From: Chlorocebus sabaeus
Taxonomy: Eukaryota; Chordata; Mammalia; Primates; Cercopithecidae
Length of the DNA stretch: 64,000 nucleotides
NCBI RefSeq assembly: GCF_047675955.1
Contig: NC_132912.1
Location: 16,156,500-16,220,499, forward strand
Direction of reading: 5' to 3'
The notes under the pieces are model-generated. The model saw nothing but the letters and a program-made list of their open reading frames with translations, did no database searches and had not been told where the DNA came from. Shown here one piece after another: positions 35,498-47,398 of this stretch (the stretch's first letter is position 1; every line of letters starts with the position of its first letter). The position numbers and the translations under genes are program-made.

Positions 35498-35636
35498 AGC
35501 TGGTCACAGTGGCTCATGCCTGTAATTCCAGCACTTAGAGAGGCAGAGGGAGGAGGATAGCTTGAGCCCAGGAGTTCGTGATCTGCCAGAACAATATAGC
35601 AAGACCCCATTTCCATAAAAACGAAAAAAAAAATGT
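35498..35636 (+). mobile_element. Alu left-arm monomer (FLAM-like)
   Basis: A single monomer from AGCTGGTCACAGTGGCTC to CAAGACCCCATTTCC with an A-rich end near 35625-35635. No second monomer. Confidence 0.75.
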
Positions 35637-36794
35637 AAACACTTTGCAACTCAATTGGCTGCAGAGACAACAATTCACGTGAAAAAATGAAAAAAAAATA
35701 AAATGTGCAATAACTTTGTAAGTCAGAGAACTCTAATTTTTTTATGATGGGAATCATTGCTTTCCAGCAAATTATGTTTCAATGGTTTTAATTTTCAAGA
35801 CCCACACTTTGGAAGATCATAAATAATAGTAACAAGAAGCGAGAAACCATCGATTGACTCAGAGATACAGGAAAATTAATATCCAAACCAGGGGCTTGTC
35901 TTCCCTAATGAGGCACTGTTAAGAAGAACTGTATAGATTTTAAAAAATATACATGCAATAAATACTTATCTATCATTGCATAAAGCTCAGGATGGCAGTA
36001 GAAATCAGAAGGGAATGAATTCTTTTCTGCACACTGTGTCAGTCTCTAAATTATGAAACCCCAAAATAAAACCAATGAATCAGCATCACGAGGAATGCAG
36101 TGGGTGATTTCCTCAGTCAAGGCGGCAAAATTTTGCGGAAATACTATATGACAAATCGAAACATACATGGAAACATACCTGTCAGATCCATTTTAATTAA
36201 AAAGAATTTTCTGAAAGTGATACTCATTTGTGTCCGGCTGCATATCTGCACCTGCAACGAGTATGGAGTTTAAGGTATATAACCTTTTAGCAATTTGTCC
36301 ATACGTTGATTCTCAGTTTCCTACCTACCAGGGCATTATTTTGTTATCTGTTGGAAATTAAGAGCACTTTGGTTACCCTGTAGCCTCCATGCTCGATATT
36401 CTCACATCTACCTACTAGATTTTTATATTTTTCTTCCTCTCCCTAATGTACTCACAGTTCTGGTTTTTGAAACCGAATGAATCGTTCCTTTTGTTCCATC
36501 CAATTAAATATTTTTGCTTCCTTTCCTCTAATAGATTTCCTTTTCTGATACATAATTGTCATATTGCTACATGTTGTTTGAATCTTTTATTCTTTTCTTA
36601 TATATTTTTCTTGTTTATACCAATAATAGACATTTTAGTTTCTAAGTATCTAGAGAGTAATTTGCCTAATTATTGTGAAAGGGGATCTTGAAACAGCTGG
36701 ATTCTTCATGCATATTCATATTGTTTCAGTCATCTTGGTGCAGGGAATGCTGAGAAGTTTGAGACCGTGTGAATTTTAGAACGATATTTGATAT
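35637..36794. other. No recognised gene; unassigned DNA
   Basis: No repeat family is recognised. T-rich short frames near 36446-36691 are chance frames. Confidence 0.4.
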
Positions 36795-37124
36795 AAAAAT
36801 AACTGAAGAGGCCAGGCACGGTGGCTTATGCCTGTAATCCCAGCACTTTGGGAGGCCGAGGCAGGCTGATTACAAGGTCAGGAGTTTGAGACCGGCCTGG
36901 CCAATGTGATGAAACCTTGTCTCTACCAAAAATAGAAAAATTAACCGGGCGTGATGGTGGGCACCTGTTGTACCAGCTGCTTGGGAAGCTGAGGCAGGAA
37001 AATCGCTTGAACCTGGGAGGCAGATGTTGCAGTGAGCTGAGATTGCACCGCTGCACTCCAGCCTGGGTGACAGAGCAAGATTCCATCTAAAGAAAAAAAA
37101 AAAGAAAAAAAAAATAGCTGAAGA
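36795..37124 (+). mobile_element. AluS-type element with 15-bp TSD
   Basis: Alu at 36810-37109. The TSD is AAAAATAACTGAAGA (36795-36809) and AAAAATAGCTGAAGA (37110-37124), one mismatch. Tail A-run broken by two G. Confidence 0.93.
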
Positions 37125-37204
37125 TAGGTAGTTACTTCAAGTATTTACTTTAAGAATAGTTGTTCTATGCTCCAAGGAGAAATTAATTGCTTGGATGGGG
37201 ACAA

Positions 37205-37676
37205 TCGCTATAAGTTTTTAAAAATTAATTTAATTTAATTTAAAGTTCTGAGATACATGTACAGGATGTGCAGGTTTGTTATATAGGTAAATGTGGGCCA
37301 TGGTGGTTCGCTGCACCTATCAACCCATCACCTAGGTGTTAAGCCCCAGCATGCATTAGCTATTTATCCTGATACTCCCCCTTCCCCTCCCTACACCCCA
37401 ACAGGCCCCAGCGTGCGTTGTTCCCCTCCCAATATCCATGTATTCTCATTGTTTGGCTCCCACTTAAAAGTGAGAACATGTGTTGTTTGGTTTTCTGTGT
37501 TCCTGTGTTAGTTTGCTGAGGATGATGGCTTCCAGCTCCACCCATGTCCCTGCAAAGGACATGATCTTGTTCTTTTTTGTGGCTGCATAGTATTTCATGG
37601 TATATATGCACCACATTTTCTCTATCCAGTCTACCATTGATGGGCATTTGGGTTGATTCCATGTCTTTGCTATTGG
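37205..37676 (-). mobile_element. 5'-truncated L1 3' end
   Basis: Inverted L1 3' UTR and ORF2 tail (GTACAGGATGTGCAGGTTTG, CATCACCTAGGTGTTAAGCC, GGGCATTTGGGTTGATTCCA). It stops abruptly at CTTTGCTATTGG. L1PA/L1PB-age. The tail has become TTTAATT units. Confidence 0.9.
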
Positions 37677-38293
37677 ATCACTTTAATTCTATAGCAGGTA
37701 TGATTGTGGCTGCAGTTAACAGAAACTCCAACAAATAGAGGTTTACAGAAGGAAGGATCTAGCTAAGTTTTACAAATAACAAAAAAGTCCAGGGGTTGGC
37801 AGTTAAGGCTACTGCAACTATTCAACAGTGACATCAAGTCAAACCCTTTCCATCTTTCTACTCCCTTCTGTGAGGATCTTCATGTTCACAATCATTGCCT
37901 CATCACTGAAAGCTTTCCACCACACCCCTCAGCCAAATTTGAGGAAAAAGGATGGAAGACCAAAGAGACAAAAGAGCTCTCTCTTTGAGAGACAAAGACT
38001 TGGCTACATCATCATCCCCAACTGAGGGCAGGCTGGGAAAGTGAGTATATTAGCTTTCCAGACTCTTCAGTAGAAAAAGGCAATAAACATAGGACTTGTT
38101 GATGACTTCTGACTAGCTCATTCATAGGTTCCTTCTGTCGGTGGCAGGTCCACCAAAAACTAACGTTTCCCCTATCATTTGTGCACTTGCTGCATGGAAG
38201 CTGCCGCCCACATAAATACAAATTCTTGCTCATGCCCACACAACTCACTGCTCCAGGATTGGCCATATGTGTAGTTTTCACCAATAAAATATA
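37677..38293. repeat. Old interspersed repeat, family unassigned
   Basis: AGGTTTACAGAAGGAAGGAT, AAAAAGTCCAGGGGTTGGCA and GGGCAGGCTGGGAAAGTGAG match a dispersed mammalian repeat pattern that I recognise but cannot name. No gene. The part from about 38060 is unassigned. Confidence 0.4.
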
Positions 38294-38889
38294 AGTGGAT
38301 GTTGGGAGAAAAGCTGAGTGTTGGGAGAAGCTGAGGCAGGGCTTGCATGTCTGACATAATGTAAAAGAGTCTCGGAACATGTCTGGGGTCCAGGTTCTAA
38401 AACCCCTCGTGGCCTTTGGAACGCCAAGCTCTGTGCTAAAGGGTGGAAGGTTACCCTGACACACCATAATCTAAGCCCGGGGCATAAAACCCCTCATGGC
38501 TTCGATAGCATCCAGGGCTCAGGGCATAAAACCCCTTGCGGCCTCTGGAATGTGTCTAGACTTGCTGGCCCCTTGCTTTTAGCCCTCCCAGACTCCTAGA
38601 TTGATTGTGTCTTAGAACTGGCCATATAAATGCTAAACTGTCACAGCTGTAAATCATGTGCTTAATGCAACGCTCCCTTTCAACCCCACATTCTCACCAC
38701 CTGTTTCTTTGTTTTATCACCAATAAATAGTCTGGGCTTCCAGAGCTCAGGGCCTTCGCAGCCTCCATACTCGCATTGGACCCCTGGACCAACTTTCTCT
38801 CTCAAACTGTCTTTTCTCATTCCTTTGACTCCGCTGGACTTCATTGCCCCCATGACCTGGTATTGGGTCTGATCACCCCAACCAGTGGA
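38294..38889 (+). mobile_element. Class II ERV solo LTR (MER9/HERVK9-like) with 6-bp TSD
   Basis: LTR 38300-38883 (584 bp) starts TGTTGGGAGAAAAGC and ends CCCCAACC, the near-inverse of its start. AGTGGA flanks it at 38294-38299 and 38884-38889; 6 bp is the size typical of class II (ERVK-like) integration. A TATAAA box lies at 38625-38630 and AATAAA at 38722-38727. The repeated phrase CATAAAACCCCT and a C-rich U3 are as in MER9-type LTRs. No gag, pol or env is attached, so it is a recombination-derived solo LTR. It could have residual promoter or poly(A) activity. The MER9 name is from memory. Confidence 0.85.
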
Positions 38890-39145
38890 AGTGATGAGTG
38901 TCACATTGTTTGGGAGAATAATGGATTCATTTTTTCATATCTGTCTTCTTCAACAGCCAGTGGGACGTAGAGAATTCCCTGACTTTAGTCAATGGTGGAG
39001 CCATGATGAAAGACGTATGTGTTCCTAAATCTCCATGTCGAGGAGGATCATGATTGACCAAAACACTTATAGATGGATATTTCACGAATAAGAAACAGTC
39101 ACATAGTGTGTAAAGTCACTGAAAGCTAGGAGCTCTGTTCGGTGT

Positions 39146-39316
39146 TTTTTTGTTTTTGTATTTTTTAGACAGAGTCTTGCTCTGTCACCCAGGCTGGAGC
39201 GCAGTGTCAAGATCTCGGCTCACTGCAACCTCCACCTCCCAGGCTCAGGTGATTCCCCTGCCTCAGCATTCCAAGTAACTAGGATTACAAGCATGTACCA
39301 ACAAGCCTGGCTAACT
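39146..39316 (-). mobile_element. 5'-truncated Alu (right arm)
   Basis: Inverted right monomer from TTTTAGACAGAGTCTTGC to AAGCCTGGCTAA. The left monomer is absent. Confidence 0.85.
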
Positions 39317-39357
39317 GGAGATCTGTTGGTTTTATCTTAATTAATAAACCACAGCCT

Positions 39358-39933
39358 AGTGATTCCTCAAAGAACCAGAAATACCATTTGACCCAGCAAT
39401 CCCATTATAGGGTATACTAAAAAGAATATAAATTATTCTATTATAAAGATACATGCACACATTATGTTCATTGCAGCACTATTCACAATAGCAAAGACAT
39501 GGAATCAACTCAAATACCCATCAGTGATAGACTGGATAAAGAAAATGTGGTACATATAAACCATGGAATACTTTGCAGCCATTAAAAGAACAAGATCACA
39601 TACTTTGCAGGGACATGGATAGAGCAGGAAGCCATTATCCTCAGCAAACTAAGGCAGGAACAGAAAATCAAACACCACATGTTCTCACTCATAAGTAGGA
39701 GCTGAATGATGAGAACACATGGACACAGAGAGGGAACCAACACCCACTGGGGCCTGTGAGGGTGAGGGTGAGGGAGAGCATCAGGATAAATAGCTAATGC
39801 ATGTTGGGCTTAATACCTAGGTGATGGGTTGATAAGTGCAGCAAATCACCATGGCATACATTTACCTATGTAACAAACCTGCACATCCTGTACATGTACC
39901 CTGGAACTTAAAATGTGAAAAAAAAGAAAGAAA
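39358..39933 (+). mobile_element. 5'-truncated L1 3' end
   Basis: Plus-strand ORF2 tail (AATACCATTTGACCCAGCAA, CACCACATGTTCTCACTCAT) and 3' UTR ending CATGTACCCTGGAACTTAAA, then the tail AAAAAAAAGAAAGAAA. About 575 bases. The ORF2 tail is broken. Confidence 0.9.
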
Positions 39934-40164
39934 CCACACCTGACCAACATAGCAAACCCCATCTCTACTAAAGATTAAAAAAAAATTAGCTGGGCATGGC
40001 AGCACATGCCTGTAATCCCAGCTACTTGGGAGACTGAGGCACGAGAATCGCTTGAACCCAGGAGGCAGAGGTTGCAGTGAGTCGAGATCATGCCACTGCA
40101 CTCCAGCCTGGGTGACAGAGTGAGACTCTGTCTCAGTAAACAAACAAACAAACAAACTGCTGCA
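39934..40164 (+). mobile_element. 5'-truncated Alu
   Basis: It begins in the left monomer after position about 60 (CTGACCAACATAGCAAACCC), has a full right monomer, and ends TGTCTCAGTAAACAAACAAA. It abuts the L1 tail directly. Confidence 0.88.
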
Positions 40165-40190
40165 CTCAGAATAAGCCCCATATTATGTTC

Positions 40191-40552
40191 TGCTATGGTG
40201 TGAATGTTTGTCCCTTCCAAAATTCATATTAAAATTTTATTACCAATGTAAGGGTATTGGGAGGTAGGGCCTTTAAGAGGTAATTGGTGCGTGAGGGCTC
40301 CATCCTTGTTGGAGGGTTTAATGACTTAATAAAAGGGATTTGGAGAGTGAGCTTTCTCTTTTTTCTCTTCTGACTGTGGTCTTGTGATTAAGAAGTGTTC
40401 AAGGCTCCATCTTGGAATCAGAATTGGAAAACCTGCCAGCACCTTAATATCGAACTTCCCAGACCCAGAACTGTGAGCTAGTAAGTGTTTGGTCTTTATA
40501 AATTACCCAGTCTCAGATATTTTGTTATAGAAGAATAAAATGAATGAAGGCA
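40191..40552 (+). mobile_element. MLT1/MST-type MaLR LTR
   Basis: It starts TGCTATGGTGTGAATGTTTG and includes GGGTATTGGGAGGTAGGGCC and AACTGTGAGCTAGTAAGTG. It ends TATTTTGTTATAGAAG...GGCA. Full-length LTR of about 360 bp; flanking 5-mers do not match. Confidence 0.8.
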
Positions 40553-41399
40553 CATTTCTTCAATTAATGTGCAATATATAAAGCAGATTTTATAATCCTA
40601 TTGTCAGTAAGAATTTCTGTTCCCAACCCTATCTTCTTATAGGAAATATAGAATATGGTGGGAACTGCTCTATTCTTTTTTTCATGTTCTGTTCTTGTTG
40701 CATGTTTATCAAGCCAGGTGAAAAATATCCTTTCTTTTTCCTTTTCCGCCCAAATAGCAGAAACTTAAATGACAATTTGAGGCTGCACATTTACACATGG
40801 TTATCCTTAGTGCTCCTACAGTATTCCTCAAAGGGTGGCTTCTAGTATTGCAAATCTTGTCCCTTTTTTCATGGTTAAAAGAGGTATTCTAAGGTGATTA
40901 TACATACTGCTTTTGCTAGAGCCATGTTACTTTTCATCTTTTGGTTCAAACACACAGAAAAATATACCAAATCTGCATTTTACCTCTTACTAAAAACAAT
41001 ATAGCTTGTAGGTGATGATAGATTCTAAGGAGAGAAGTTGGTGAAAAACATAAATATTATATACCTCAGCAAAGATTTATCTATGAATCTGTGTCATACT
41101 TGACAACAGGACACGAGTCATGGTAAAAAGCAAAAACTAAAGGTTTAAGAGTTAAAAAAAAAAAAAAATCACCAACCCTGGACTGAAAAAGCATGATCAA
41201 AAGGATCTCACTGTATTTAAAAGAACAGTATATGAATTTCTGGATTAGCATAAGAATGGATTTTGTGTACCTTATTTGTTAACACTCAGGCACCAATTAA
41301 CAATTTGTAAAATGATGGCCCAGAGGATTAAAAACAAAAACAAAACATACTATTAACTGAAGCTAAAAATAAAAAATTCTAAAAACAAAAAAGTAGTGT
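40553..41399. other. No recognised gene; unassigned DNA
   Basis: No repeat family is recognised except A-rich runs near 41155-41168. Confidence 0.4.
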
Positions 41400-41406
41400 G
41401 CCATAG

Positions 41407-41531
41407 AAATAAAAAGCATCAGTATACATATGTAACAAACCTGCACGTTATGCACATGTACCCTAGAACTTAAAGTATAATAATAATAATAAATAAATAA
41501 ATAAAAAAGAAAAAATAAATAAAAAGCATCA
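41407..41531 (+). mobile_element. Ultra-truncated L1 (about 95 bp) with 15-bp TSD
   Basis: AAATAAAAAGCATCA lies at 41407-41421 and 41517-41531. Between them are only the last 55 or so bases of an L1 3' UTR (GTAACAAACCTGCACGTTAT, CATGTACCCTAGAACTTAAA), then a (TAA)n/(TAAA)n tail. Confidence 0.93.
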
Positions 41532-42407
41532 TGAGACTACTGTAAACAATTATATGCCAACAAATTAGATGACCCAGAAGAAATGGATAAATTGCTAGAA
41601 TCATAAAACTTACCAAAATTGCATTATAAAGAAATAGAAAATCTGAACAGACTTATAACTAGTAAAGAGATTGAATCAGTAATCAAAAACTTCTCAACGA
41701 CAACAACAACAAAAAGCCCAGGACCAAATGGCTTCACTGGTAAACTCTAACAAACATTTAAAGGAGAATTAATGCCAGTTCTTCACAAACTCTTTCAAAA
41801 AACTGAAGAGAAAGGAATACTTCTAAACTTATTTTATGAGGCCAGCATTACACTGACACCTAAGCTACACAAAGATACTACAAGAAAAGAGACCTGTGGG
41901 TCTATATTTCTAATGATCATACATACAAAAATCTTCAACAAAATACTAACAAACTGAATTCAACAGAACATTAAGAGTCACAAAATAAGATCAAGTGGGA
42001 TATATCCTTGGGACAGAAAGATGGTTCTGCATATAAAAATTAATTAATGAGATTCACCACATTAATAGAGCACCACATTAACAGAAGAAGAGATAAAAAT
42101 TCTATTATCACCTTAATAGATGCAGAAAAGACATTTGATAAGACTTAATATCCTTTAAGAGTTGTAACTATTAACAAGCTAGGGATATAAGGAATAACCT
42201 CAACATAATAAAGGCCATTTAAGAAAAGTCCACAGCTATCATTATACTCAACAGGGAAAAACTGAAAGCTTTTTCTCTAAGATCAGGGACAAGTCAAGGA
42301 TGTCTACTTTAGCCACTTCTATTCAACATAGTGCCGAAAGTTTTACTTAGAGCATTTAGGCAAGAAAAAGAAATGGAAGGCATTCAAGTCAGAAAAGAAA
42401 TGACAAA

Positions 42408-43700
42408 AACAAACAATAGAGAAAGACTTCCTATTCAATACATGGTGGCTAACCACATGCAGAAGAATGAAGCTGAACCCTGTCCTTACACCATACACAA
42501 AAATAAACTCAAGACGGATTAAAGACTTAAATGTAAACCCCAAAACTAAAAACCCTGGAAGATAACCTAAGCAATATCACCTGAGACATAGGAATGGACA
42601 AAGATTTCATGACAAAGACACTAAAAGCAGTCACCACAAAAGGAAAAATTGACAAATTGTATCTAATTAAACTTAAGAGCTTCTGCACAGCAAAAAAACA
42701 AACAAACAAAAACAAAAAACAAAAAAAAAACTATCAACCGAGTAAACAGACAACCTACAGAATGGGAGAGAATATTTGCAAACTATGCATCTGACAAAGG
42801 CCTAATATCCAGCATCTATAAGAAACTTAAAAAAATTTACAAGAGAAAAACAACCCCATTAAAAAGTGGGCAAAGGGCATGAACAGACGTTTTTCAAAAG
42901 AAGACATAAATGCGGCCAACAAGCATGTGAAAAAAAGCTCAATATCACTGATCATTAGGGAAATGCAAATCAAAATCACAATGATATACCATCTCACACA
43001 AGTCAGAATGGTTATTATGCAAAACTCAAAAAGTAACAGATGCTAGCAAGATTGTGGAGAGAATGGAACACTTATACACTGCTGATGGGAGTGTAAATTA
43101 GTTCACCCATTGTGGAAAGCAGTATGGCAATTCCTCAAAGAGCCAAAAGTAGAACTACCATTCAACCCAACAATCCCATTACTGAGTATATACTCAGAGG
43201 ATTATAAATCATTCTATCATAAAGACATGTATATGTATGTTCATTTCAGCACTACTCATAATAGCAAAGACATAGAATCAACCTGAATGTCCATCAGTGA
43301 CAGATTAGAAAAAGAAAATGTGGGACATATACACCATGGAATACTTTGCACCCATAAGAAAGAATGGGATCATGTCTTTTGCAGGGACATGGATGGAGCT
43401 GGAAGCCATTATCCTCAGCAAACTAATGCAGGAACAGAAAACCAAATACCATATATTCTCTTATAAGTGGGAGCTAAATGATGAGAACTCATGAACACAA
43501 AGAAGGAAACAACAGACACTTAAGTCTACTTGAGAGTGGAGGTTGGGAGGAGGGACAGCAGCAGGAAAAAATAACTATTGGGTACTAAGCTTAATACCTG
43601 GATGACAAAATAATCTGTACAACAAACTCCTGTGACACAAGTTTACCTAAATAACAAACCTTCACATGTACCCCTGAACCTAAAATAAAAGTTAAAAAGT
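42408..43700 (+). mobile_element. 5'-truncated L1 nested in the L1M
   Basis: It starts in ORF2 at a TCCTATTCAATACATGGTGG-like segment and runs through AAGAGCTTCTGCACAGCAAA and AATACCATATATTCTCTTAT to the 3' UTR end CATGTACCCCTGAACCTAAA. L1PB/L1MA-like. ORF2 is broken. Flanking A-rich words (GACAAAAACAAA, GAAAAACAAAA) may be a worn TSD. Confidence 0.8.
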
Positions 43701-43945
43701 ACAAAGAACTTATTCCAGTGGTGAAAAACAAAAGTGAAATTATCCTGGCTTGCAATGACATTATCGTATATGCAGAAAATTCTAGCTTCACAAAGAAACT
43801 GTTAGAACTAATAAGCAGATTGAGTAAAGTTGAAGGGTACAATATCAATGTACAAAAATCAGTTGTTTTTCTATCCACTAACAATAAACTATCTGATAAG
43901 GAACTTAAGAAAACAATTCCATTTACAAAAAATACTTAAAATAGG

Positions 43946-44397
43946 CAAGCTATGGATTGGGTGAAAATAATACAACCATATATCTAATAACGGGGTAATA
44001 TTGAAAATATATAAGGAACCCCTACAACTCAGTAGCAAAGAAAACACAAATAACCAGATTTAAAAATGGACAAAAGACTTGAATAAACATTTCTCCAGAC
44101 AAGATATACAAATGGCCAACTGGTATATGACAAGATGCTCAACATCATTAATCATCAGATAATCTCACACCTACTAAGATGACTATTATTTAAAAAAAAA
44201 AAAAAAAACACCAGGGAGAATTGTTAGTGAGAATGTGAAGAAATTGGAACTTTTGTATACTGTTGGTGGGAAGGTAAAATGGTGCGGCCACTATAGAAAA
44301 CAGTATGGATGTTCCCCGAAATATTAAAAATAGTATTACCCTGTGATCTAGCAATCCCACTTCTGGGTATATATGCAAAATAATTGAATTCAGGATC
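43946..44397 (+). repeat. Old L1M ORF2 tail
   Basis: AAAAATGGACAAAAGACTTG, CAAATGGCCAACTGGTATAT, TACTGTTGGTGGGAAGG and AGCAATCCCACTTCTGGG mark the ORF2 C-terminal region in plus orientation. Confidence 0.75.
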
Positions 44398-44690
44398 TTT
44401 TATTTTTGTATGTTATATGAATTGTATGCTATATTTTAATGATAAAGCTAGAGAAAAGAAAATGTTTTTAAAAATTATAAGGAAGACAAAATATATTTAC
44501 TTTATTCATTAAGCAGAAGTAGTAGGTCATCATAAAAGTCTTCATTGTCTTCATGTTGAGAAGGCTGAGGAAGAGCAGGAGGAGGAGGAGGGGTTGGTCT
44601 TGTCTCAAGGGTGAGAGAGATAAAAGAAAATCCATATGTGACTGGACCTGCACAGTTTAGACCTGTGCAGTTCAAGGGTTGACTGTGTTA
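44398..44690 (-). mobile_element. Tigger-like DNA transposon end
   Basis: Minus-strand reading starts near CAGTCAACCCTTGAACTGCA, the terminal sequence of a Tigger-group (pogo-like) element. A GGA/TCC-rich segment (44575-44595) and an AAAATATATTTACT-type stretch follow. A non-autonomous fragment; the exact family is uncertain. Confidence 0.6.
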
Positions 44691-44724
44691 TTTTGTTTGA
44701 TTATTTAGCTAAAACTGCTTTCTG

Positions 44725-44850
44725 TATTTAGACTATAAGCTCCATGAAGGCAGTGCCTATGTATGTTTTCTATGTCTCTCACCCCGATGCCTTTTTCTGA
44801 AGCTGTTACATGATAAAGATTTAATGTGTATTGGATGAATTAACACACCT
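44725..44850 (+). repeat. L2 LINE 3' end
   Basis: GACTATAAGCTCCATGAAGG, GTGTATTGGATGAAT at the end. This is the typical L2 3'-end order, short. Confidence 0.65.
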
Positions 44851-45261
44851 AACTTCTGTTCATTGTTTCACTAGCTGCCTGCTTGCTATAACTCAGAACC
44901 TCTTGCCCTAGTTTTTGATGTATTAGCTTAATTAATGTCTTTGTAGCAGAATGTTAAGTTATAAGTTTTATCTGAGTTGCAATTATAATGGACACCAGGT
45001 TCACATACACAATCAAGATGCAAACTTTCAGAGGAAATGATAAGAGCAAGTGTCATAATTGTTAGACACACCCCCCACCTTCCTGCCCACATCAAGGATA
45101 CAAGGGTCAAGAGAGCAGAGATGAAGAGTATATTTGTGATAAGAATCTTTTTGGGGATAATGGTGCTATGAGTATTCCCTCTTGACCTCCATCTAACTTC
45201 AAGAGAGTGGTCACATGGGAATAATCAATGGGCCTGAATTCAGTATCTTGAAGAGATATTA
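44851..45261. other. No recognised gene or repeat
   Basis: Unassigned DNA; nothing specific is seen. Confidence 0.4.
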
Positions 45262-47038
45262 GTACACCTGTGTTTATTTCAACACTATTCACAGTAGCCA
45301 AGATGAGGACACAGCTTAAATATCAATGAATATATGAATATCGAACAACCAATGGATAAAGAAAATGTGGTATTTATAGAAAATGGAATATTATTCAGCC
45401 TTTAAAGAGAAGGAAATCCTGCTAGAAGTGACAAGATAGATGAACCTCAAGGACATTATGCCAAGTGAAATAAGCCTGTTGCAGAAGGACAAATGCTGCA
45501 TTAACCTACTTACATGAGTTACCTAAAATAACCAAACTCATAGAAACAGAGAGTAGAATATTCAGGATACAAAATCAATGTACACGAATCAGTAGCACTG
45601 CTATACACCAACAACGATCAAGCTGAGAGTCAAATCAACAACTCAATCCCTTTAACAATAGCTGCCACAAAATAAAATAATTTAGGAACATACTTAACCA
45701 AGGAGGTAAAAGATCTCTACAAGGAAAACTATAAAACACTGCTGAAATAAATCACTGTTGATACAAACATACCAAGGTCATGGATTGGTAGAATCAATAT
45801 TATGTAAATGACAGTACTGCCAAAAGCAATCTACAGATTTAATAAATTTCCATCAAAATACCACCACCATTCTTCACAGAACTCGAAAAAAAATCCTAAA
45901 ATTCACATGGAACCAAAAAAGAGCCTGCCTAGCCAAATCAACATTAAGCAAAAAGAGCAAATCAGGCAGTATCACATTACCTGACTTCAAACTATATTAC
46001 AAGGCTATAGTTATCAAAACAGCATGGTACTAGTATAAAAATAGGCACATAGATCAATGGAACAGAATAGAGAACCCAGAAATAAAGTCATATACTTACA
46101 ACCAACTGATCTTTGACAAAGCATACAAAAACGTAAAGTGGGAAAAGTAAACCCTATTCAACAAATAGTGTTGGGATGATTGGCAAACCACATGTAGAAG
46201 AATGAAACTGGATTCTCATCTCTCACCTTATAAAAAATCAAATTAAGATGGATCAAAGACTTAAATCTAAGATGTGAAACCATAAAAATTCTAGAAGATA
46301 ACATCAGAAAAACTCTTTGAGACATTGGCTTAGGAAAAGAATTCATCACCAATAACCCAAAAGCAAATGCAATGAAAACAAAGATAAGTAGATGGGGCCT
46401 AATTAAACTAAAAAGCTTCTGCACAGCAAAATTAATAATCAGCAGAATAAACAGACAACCCACAGAGTGGGGGAAAATCTTTGCAAACTATGCATCTGAC
46501 AAAGGACTAATATCCAGAATCTACAAGGAAGTCAAACAAATCAGCAAGAAAAACAAAAAAACAAAAAACAAATAATACCATAAAAAAGTGGGCTAAGGAT
46601 ATGAATAGATAATTCTCAATGGAAGATATACAAATGGCCAATAAACACATAAAAAATGCTCAATATCACTAATTACCAGGGAAATGCAAATTAAAATCAC
46701 AATGAGATATCACTTACTTCTGCAGGAATGGCCATAATTTAAAAAGGCAAAACAAGAAATAATAGATGTTTGTATGGATGTAGTGAAAAGGAAACACTTT
46801 TATACTGCTAGTGGGAATGTAACTAATACAACCACTATGGAAAACAAGATGGAGATGCCTTAAGGAACTAAAAGTTGAACTACCATTTCATCCAGCAATA
46901 CCACTACTGGGTATCTACCCAAAGGAAAAGAAGTTATGTGAAAAAGACACTTGCATGCACATGTTTATAATAGCACAATTCACAATTGCAAAGACATGGA
47001 TCCAGCCTAAATGCCCGTCAACCAACGAGTGAATAAAG

Positions 47039-47283
47039 AAGATGTGGTATATGAGAACAGCTGGACACGGGGTGGGGAACGTCACACACCGAGGCCTGTC
47101 ATGGGGTGGGGAGGGGGGGATGGATAGGATTAGGAGATATACCTAATGTAAATGATGACTTAAAAGGTGTAGCACACCAACATGGCACATGTATACATAT
47201 GTAACAAACCTGCACGTTATGCACATGTACCCTAGAACTTAAAGTATAACTTTACCAAAAAAAAAAAAAAAAAGATATGGTAT
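47039..47283 (+). mobile_element. Young 5'-truncated L1 stub with TSD
   Basis: L1PA-like last 220 bases: GACACGGGGTGGGGAACG, the G-rich tract near 47102-47120, CATGTACCCTAGAACTTAAA, then a run of about 16 A. The target word AAGATGTGGTAT (47039-47050) recurs as AAGATATGGTAT (47272-47283). Confidence 0.9.
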
Positions 47284-47398
47284 GTAGGTGATGGGTTGAT
47301 AGGTGCAGCAAACCACCACGGCACATGTTTGCCTGTGTAACCAACCTGCACATCCTGTACATATACGCTGAAACTTAAAATTTTAAAAATGTTGGTAT
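47284..47398 (+). mobile_element. Second L1 3' stub at the same site
   Basis: About 105 bases of an older L1 3' end (GTAGGTGATGGGTTGATAGG, CTGCACATCCTGTACATATA) begin right after the previous TSD copy. They end before a third copy of the target word, ATGTTGGTAT (47389-47398). Confidence 0.85.

Larger units (their letters stand above)
41400..43945 (+). repeat. L1M ORF2 host copy, split by two younger L1s
   Basis: Plus-strand ORF2 (CAATTATATGCCAACAAATT, AAAAGCCCAGGACCAAATGG, AATAGATGCAGAAAAGACAT) runs to about 42407 and resumes at about 43730 (GTGAAATTATCCTGGCTTGC). The resumed part encodes a NDIIVYAENS relic of the RT active-site strand with FAD lost. Many stops. Insertions lie at 41422-41516 and 42408-43700. 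Confidence 0.8.

Noticed and set aside
38012..38467. 151-codon minus frame
   Set aside because: It straddles unassigned repeat DNA and the antisense of a retroviral LTR, with no motif.
39146..40164. One Alu split by the L1 at 39358-39933
   Set aside because: The two Alu pieces are in opposite orientation and both contain the right monomer, so they are separate elements.
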